NCBI GenBank assembly: GCA_020639155.1
Contig: JACKHF010000001.1
Coordinates: 1,612,001-1,676,000 of the forward strand
DNA length: 64,000 nt
DNA from: Phycisphaeraceae bacterium
GTDB lineage: Bacteria > Planctomycetota > Phycisphaerae > Phycisphaerales > UBA1924
Direction: 5' to 3'
The translations under genes and the position numbers were made by a program. Below are positions 61,317-64,000 of this stretch, piece by piece. The number at the start of each line of letters is the position of its first letter. Within the stretch, counting starts at the first letter, position 1. The notes under the pieces are model-generated. The model ran no database searches. It was not told the DNA's origin and worked only from the letters and a program-made list of their open reading frames with translations.

Positions 61317-62291
61317 ATGACCCACAAGGCAACACAATCAGATGGACGCATGTCAATGCCATTCTTGCGCATGGGTTCATGTTTGCTGTGCATGATTCTG
61401 GCGATGGGTGCTCGAGCACAAACAGACGCGCCGACTGAGACCCAGCCCGCGCAGGATCTGTCAGAGCCGGGACAGATGACTGTCGATGATCTTGCGATGC
61501 AACTCCAACTTGTGCGGGAGCAGAACGACGTGCTCCGGAAGCAGGTTGACCTGCTTGAACGCGAGCGTGACGCGCTGTTGAGTCAACTGCGATTTGCCCA
61601 GCAACTGCTCGTTGAGCACAATCTGATGGATGAAGCGATCGCGCGCGCCAATCAAGTTGATACGCCGCAACGTTCTCCATCAATGTACGAGAACGTACAG
61701 CCAGTGCGAAATACGCAGCAAGTGGACAATGGTGCGACCGAGCCTTCAGATGAGTTTGATACGAAGGCATGGAAGGATGCGGACCCGTTCAGCTCACCGT
61801 GGGCGCTCCGCGCAGCGGTTGTTCGTTCGTACTTTGAGCAGATGAGCATTATCCCACGCTCGACACTACGGGAGCAGGATCTGTTTCACGATGCGGTTGC
61901 ACGCTGGACACGAACAACCTCGCGCGAGCTTCGATCGCAGATCGAATGGACAGTATCGATTGAGCGCATCGAACGAGATGTTGACGGCGGCAGACGATTC
62001 TCAGGGTATTTGCGTGTGATGGACCCTCGAACAGGCATCGGCGTTGGACCAGCAATACTCGTACCGATTCCTGAGAGGTATGCTGTGCGTGCATTGCGTG
62101 CGCCCGACGTTTCCTACTGGGAACTGCGCGGCGAAGTGATTGCAGAGCCACGGTACAACCCGGATCGCGCCGAGCGTGGTATCTTCGACGAACCGCCGAT
62201 CATCGGCCCGTTCGCAGAGCACGGGTGGAAGCTCATGTGGCGTAACATGCAACCGTGGAAAGCGCCGGAGGAAACGCACGAAGAGCGATAG
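61317..62291 (+). CDS. Exported coiled-coil hypothetical protein
   Basis: The ATG at 61317 has GGAGG 6 nt upstream, giving 324 residues. The signal peptide core is FLRMGSCLLCMILAMGARAQ. A coiled coil at about 60-115 (MQLQLVREQNDVLRKQVDLL) is followed by a linker and a compact C-terminal domain of about 150 residues with SYWELRGEVIAEPRYNPDRA. I recognise no family. It stands divergent from DUF58 and convergent with the zinc-ribbon gene (2 bp between stops). Confidence 0.78.
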   Translation: MTHKATQSDGRMSMPFLRMGSCLLCMILAMGARAQTDAPTETQPAQDLSEPGQMTVDDLAMQLQLVREQNDVLRKQVDLLERERDALLSQLRFAQQLLVEHNLMDEAIARANQVDTPQRSPSMYENVQPVRNTQQVDNGATEPSDEFDTKAWKDADPFSSPWALRAAVVRSYFEQMSIIPRSTLREQDLFHDAVARWTRTTSRELRSQIEWTVSIERIERDVDGGRRFSGYLRVMDPRTGIGVGPAILVPIPERYAVRALRAPDVSYWELRGEVIAEPRYNPDRAERGIFDEPPIIGPFAEHGWKLMWRNMQPWKAPEETHEER

Positions 62292-62293
62292 GC

Positions 62294-62959
62294 TTATTCT
62301 CTTGCGTTGTCGTTGGGAGCCGTATCAGCAGAAGACTGTTGGGCAGGCGCTGTGGTCTGCAGTCGCCATAAAGCCCGCATTCCGAGGAGCGATGCGATCA
62401 CTGCGGGCATAGTTGCGAGTGTTGTAAACGACATTGAGATCACAAAGCTGTCATCGGATATTGCTGTGATGATAAACACAAGGTAGATAATTCCCGCAAC
62501 AGCTGCAATGCACAGAAGAGCTGGAAATGACAAGGCATCGATAACTTGCCACAGAGGCTTGGGTTTGTTCAAACGATTGTGTGATGGGTTTGTTGCAGAA
62601 GCCAGTGTTACATACGCCTCCGGAAGCACAAGTCCACACTCGGGGCATTGTGCAGTGGCAATCCCAGCAAGTTCATAGCAGCAATCCGGACACAGAAGCG
62701 TGCGTGGTAATGGCACCAAAACTCGAGAGAAGGCACCCGCGCATGTGAGAAACACTACCCCCGCTATGATGCTCAACCCGCCAGTAACGATCAGCTCTCC
62801 GTAGTATGAAAAGTTGAGCAACTCATCTCTATGTATCGCCTCAACAAGCCATATTAACAACCACGGCACAGAGAAGAGAAAGCACACAACGCCAAACAGT
62901 CGCATGTAGACCGCGATCTTCCAGCGAAACACAATGACTTGCTCTGCATTTGGTACCAT
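62294..62959 (-). CDS. Zinc-ribbon membrane protein (221 aa)
   Basis: A polytopic protein with helices at about 13-42 and 58-78, the ribbon LLCPDCCYELAGIATAQCPECG near residues 90-110, and two to three further helices (for example LLCIAAVAGIIYLVFIITAIS). It is the fifth ribbon-membrane protein of the window. The hexamer TAATGT lies 6 nt before the ATG and there is no Shine-Dalgarno. The function is unknown. Confidence 0.78.
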   Translation of the reverse strand: MVPNAEQVIVFRWKIAVYMRLFGVVCFLFSVPWLLIWLVEAIHRDELLNFSYYGELIVTGGLSIIAGVVFLTCAGAFSRVLVPLPRTLLCPDCCYELAGIATAQCPECGLVLPEAYVTLASATNPSHNRLNKPKPLWQVIDALSFPALLCIAAVAGIIYLVFIITAISDDSFVISMSFTTLATMPAVIASLLGMRALWRLQTTAPAQQSSADTAPNDNARE

Positions 62960-62971
62960 GATGCAACATTA
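62957..62971 (-). promoter_or_regulatory. Candidate -10 box abutting the start codon (62959 gene)
   Basis: The minus strand reads TAATGT, 6 nt, ATG. No Shine-Dalgarno is present. Confidence 0.4.
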
Positions 62972-62998
62972 TTGCATCGGCTTGCAGCCCAGTTATTG

Positions 62999-64000
62999 TC
63001 AGACGCCGAACAGGTTCTTCTGCGGGAACATGCCAGCATTCTCAAAGTGCTCGAGCGCTTCGTTGACTGATGTGAAGATCTTCGTTGCGGTCTCGGTGAT
63101 AAACGGGCTGGGGCTCTTCTTTGGTTTCCAAACCACGTAGACCTCCTTGGCGTGTTCATAGGCGTGCTGGAGCTCGCGCTCGACGCCGGAAGAAAGCCCT
63201 GGGATCCCGCCGGGGAGTTCTGGCACGAGGCTCACAATCATGTCAGCCTGGTCGATCAGTTTGAAGTCTCGCATGTAGATCTGCCCGTCGATGTCACCCG
63301 CGATATCGAGCACTTCGCGCGTGCGCACGCGGATCGGTCCATCCCCAGCCTTGGACCCGCCGAACGAGTGCGGTTCTGCATCGACAAACTCACGCCCCTC
63401 TCGTGCAGCGACGATTGCGCGCTCGAGCAGCAGCTTCTCGTCAACATCGCCCGGATCGAACGTGATGAAGTTGTCGGCGAGTACCGCTCGAAACGCGTCG
63501 ATCTCTGCGAGCACGTCTGGCATGTCCACCACGTGCGACATCGGGAAGCTCGGGTACACCTTGCGCATGTCGTTGCGGCAGATGAGCCGGAAGACTGTCT
63601 GTGCGGTATCAGTGTGACGACCGCGAGCCATGATGTAGAAGCGTGACCCGGGGATCGCTTGCGAGAGCAGTTCGGTCGCGAGGATCTCCTCCTCGCGCCA
63701 GACCATGCAGTCTTTCAGTGTGGCATCGATGGTGTGCTCAGCGTGCAAGCGATGATGCACAACCTCGATATTGTCGACGAGACAAATAAGCACCTCTGGC
63801 GCCAGCATTTGCATCTGATCAAAGTCGAACGCACTGAACAGCCCGTGTCTCCACCGGAATGTCGCGTGCGTGTTGACGAGAATGTTCTCCTGATCACGTG
63901 ATTCTGCGATCATGTCTTTGAATGCTGCCCGGCGGAGCGAGTTGAGTCTGGAGAGCGGAAGATGGAGGATCTTGCCCGCACCGACATCCGGAGCCTCTGC
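62999..64000 (-). CDS. Nucleotide-enzyme-like protein, N-terminus cut by window edge
   Basis: The reading is open to the end of the window (333 residues visible), so the true start lies outside. The visible N-terminal part (ADVGAGK-like DVGAGKILHLPLSRLNSLRRAAF, then NILVNTHATFRW and DFDQMQMLAPEVLICLVDN) suggests an adenylate-kinase-like P-loop fold (THA and a lid-like region). The C-terminal 110 residues (DGQIYMRDFKLIDQADMIVSLVPEL, GVERELQHAYEHAKEVYVVW) resemble nucleoside 2-deoxyribosyltransferase-like folds. The architecture is plausibly an NTP-binding domain fused to an NDT-like domain, but both assignments are tentative. Confidence 0.55.
   Translation of the reverse strand, partial: AEAPDVGAGKILHLPLSRLNSLRRAAFKDMIAESRDQENILVNTHATFRWRHGLFSAFDFDQMQMLAPEVLICLVDNIEVVHHRLHAEHTIDATLKDCMVWREEEILATELLSQAIPGSRFYIMARGRHTDTAQTVFRLICRNDMRKVYPSFPMSHVVDMPDVLAEIDAFRAVLADNFITFDPGDVDEKLLLERAIVAAREGREFVDAEPHSFGGSKAGDGPIRVRTREVLDIAGDIDGQIYMRDFKLIDQADMIVSLVPELPGGIPGLSSGVERELQHAYEHAKEVYVVWKPKKSPSPFITETATKIFTSVNEALEHFENAGMFPQKNLFGV

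Noticed and set aside
1..64000. tRNA, rRNA, insertion sequence or prophage genes
   Set aside because: I saw no cloverleaf-like sequence with a CCA end, no rRNA-like block, no transposase or integrase reading, and no phage structural genes. Short tRNAs could be missed by eye.

Overview
The window is most likely chromosomal DNA from a marine-type planctomycete of the class Phycisphaerae. This is inferred from three things. Two secreted proteins end in Asp-rich dockerin-like tails of the kind common in Phycisphaerales. Five membrane proteins carry a CxxC...CPECG zinc ribbon of a planctomycete style. Several large hypothetical proteins have the same flavour. There are no rRNA or tRNA genes, no CRISPR array, and no complete insertion sequence or prophage that I can see. 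Both ends cut through genes: mnmE at the left, and a nucleotide-enzyme-like gene at the right.

Layout, left to right. 1-2560: minus-strand operon guaB-queE-mnmE. 2637-5686: two paralogous secreted M14 carboxypeptidases. 5748-8672: a UbiA-like membrane protein, a small protein and a planctomycete-type hypothetical. 8684-11589: two paralogous PilZ-receiver proteins flanking a small ABM-like protein. 11803-16611: clpC, a HhH-GPD DNA glycosylase and a glutamine amidotransferase. 16804-24616 (plus strand): rnr, a 5-formyl-THF cyclo-ligase, a LysM/L,D-transpeptidase, an ankyrin protein, a Tat-exported metallo-beta-lactamase and a zinc-ribbon protein. 24633-31412 (minus strand): dnaE, a sigma-like multi-HTH protein and mqnA. 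31553-36566: a NeuD-like acyltransferase, an outer-membrane protein and a tandemly duplicated, partly decayed OMP/zinc-ribbon segment. 36603-40676: Mrp/ApbC, DUF456, PhoH with a PIN domain, and GNAT. 40691-43288: a KAP P-loop NTPase fused to leucine-rich repeats, the best candidate here for an undescribed (possibly defence) system. 43340-49327: typA, an ECF sigma module and prfB. 49486-54447: M1 peptidase, BI-1/YccA, a TIM-barrel isomerase, and a heme oxygenase pair behind a 17-bp dyad. 54450-64000: zinc-ribbon proteins, a PhoX-like protein, recA, DUF58 and hypotheticals.

A signal that no single feature explains is the way genes start. At least ten starts have a TAnnnT hexamer exactly 6 nt before the ATG or GTG and no Shine-Dalgarno, as expected for leaderless mRNAs whose -10 box abuts the start codon. 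Three more have the hexamer 5 nt away. Other genes (clpC, recA, mqnA, the OMP and others) carry a clear AGGAG-type site. The window therefore appears to mix two modes of translation initiation.
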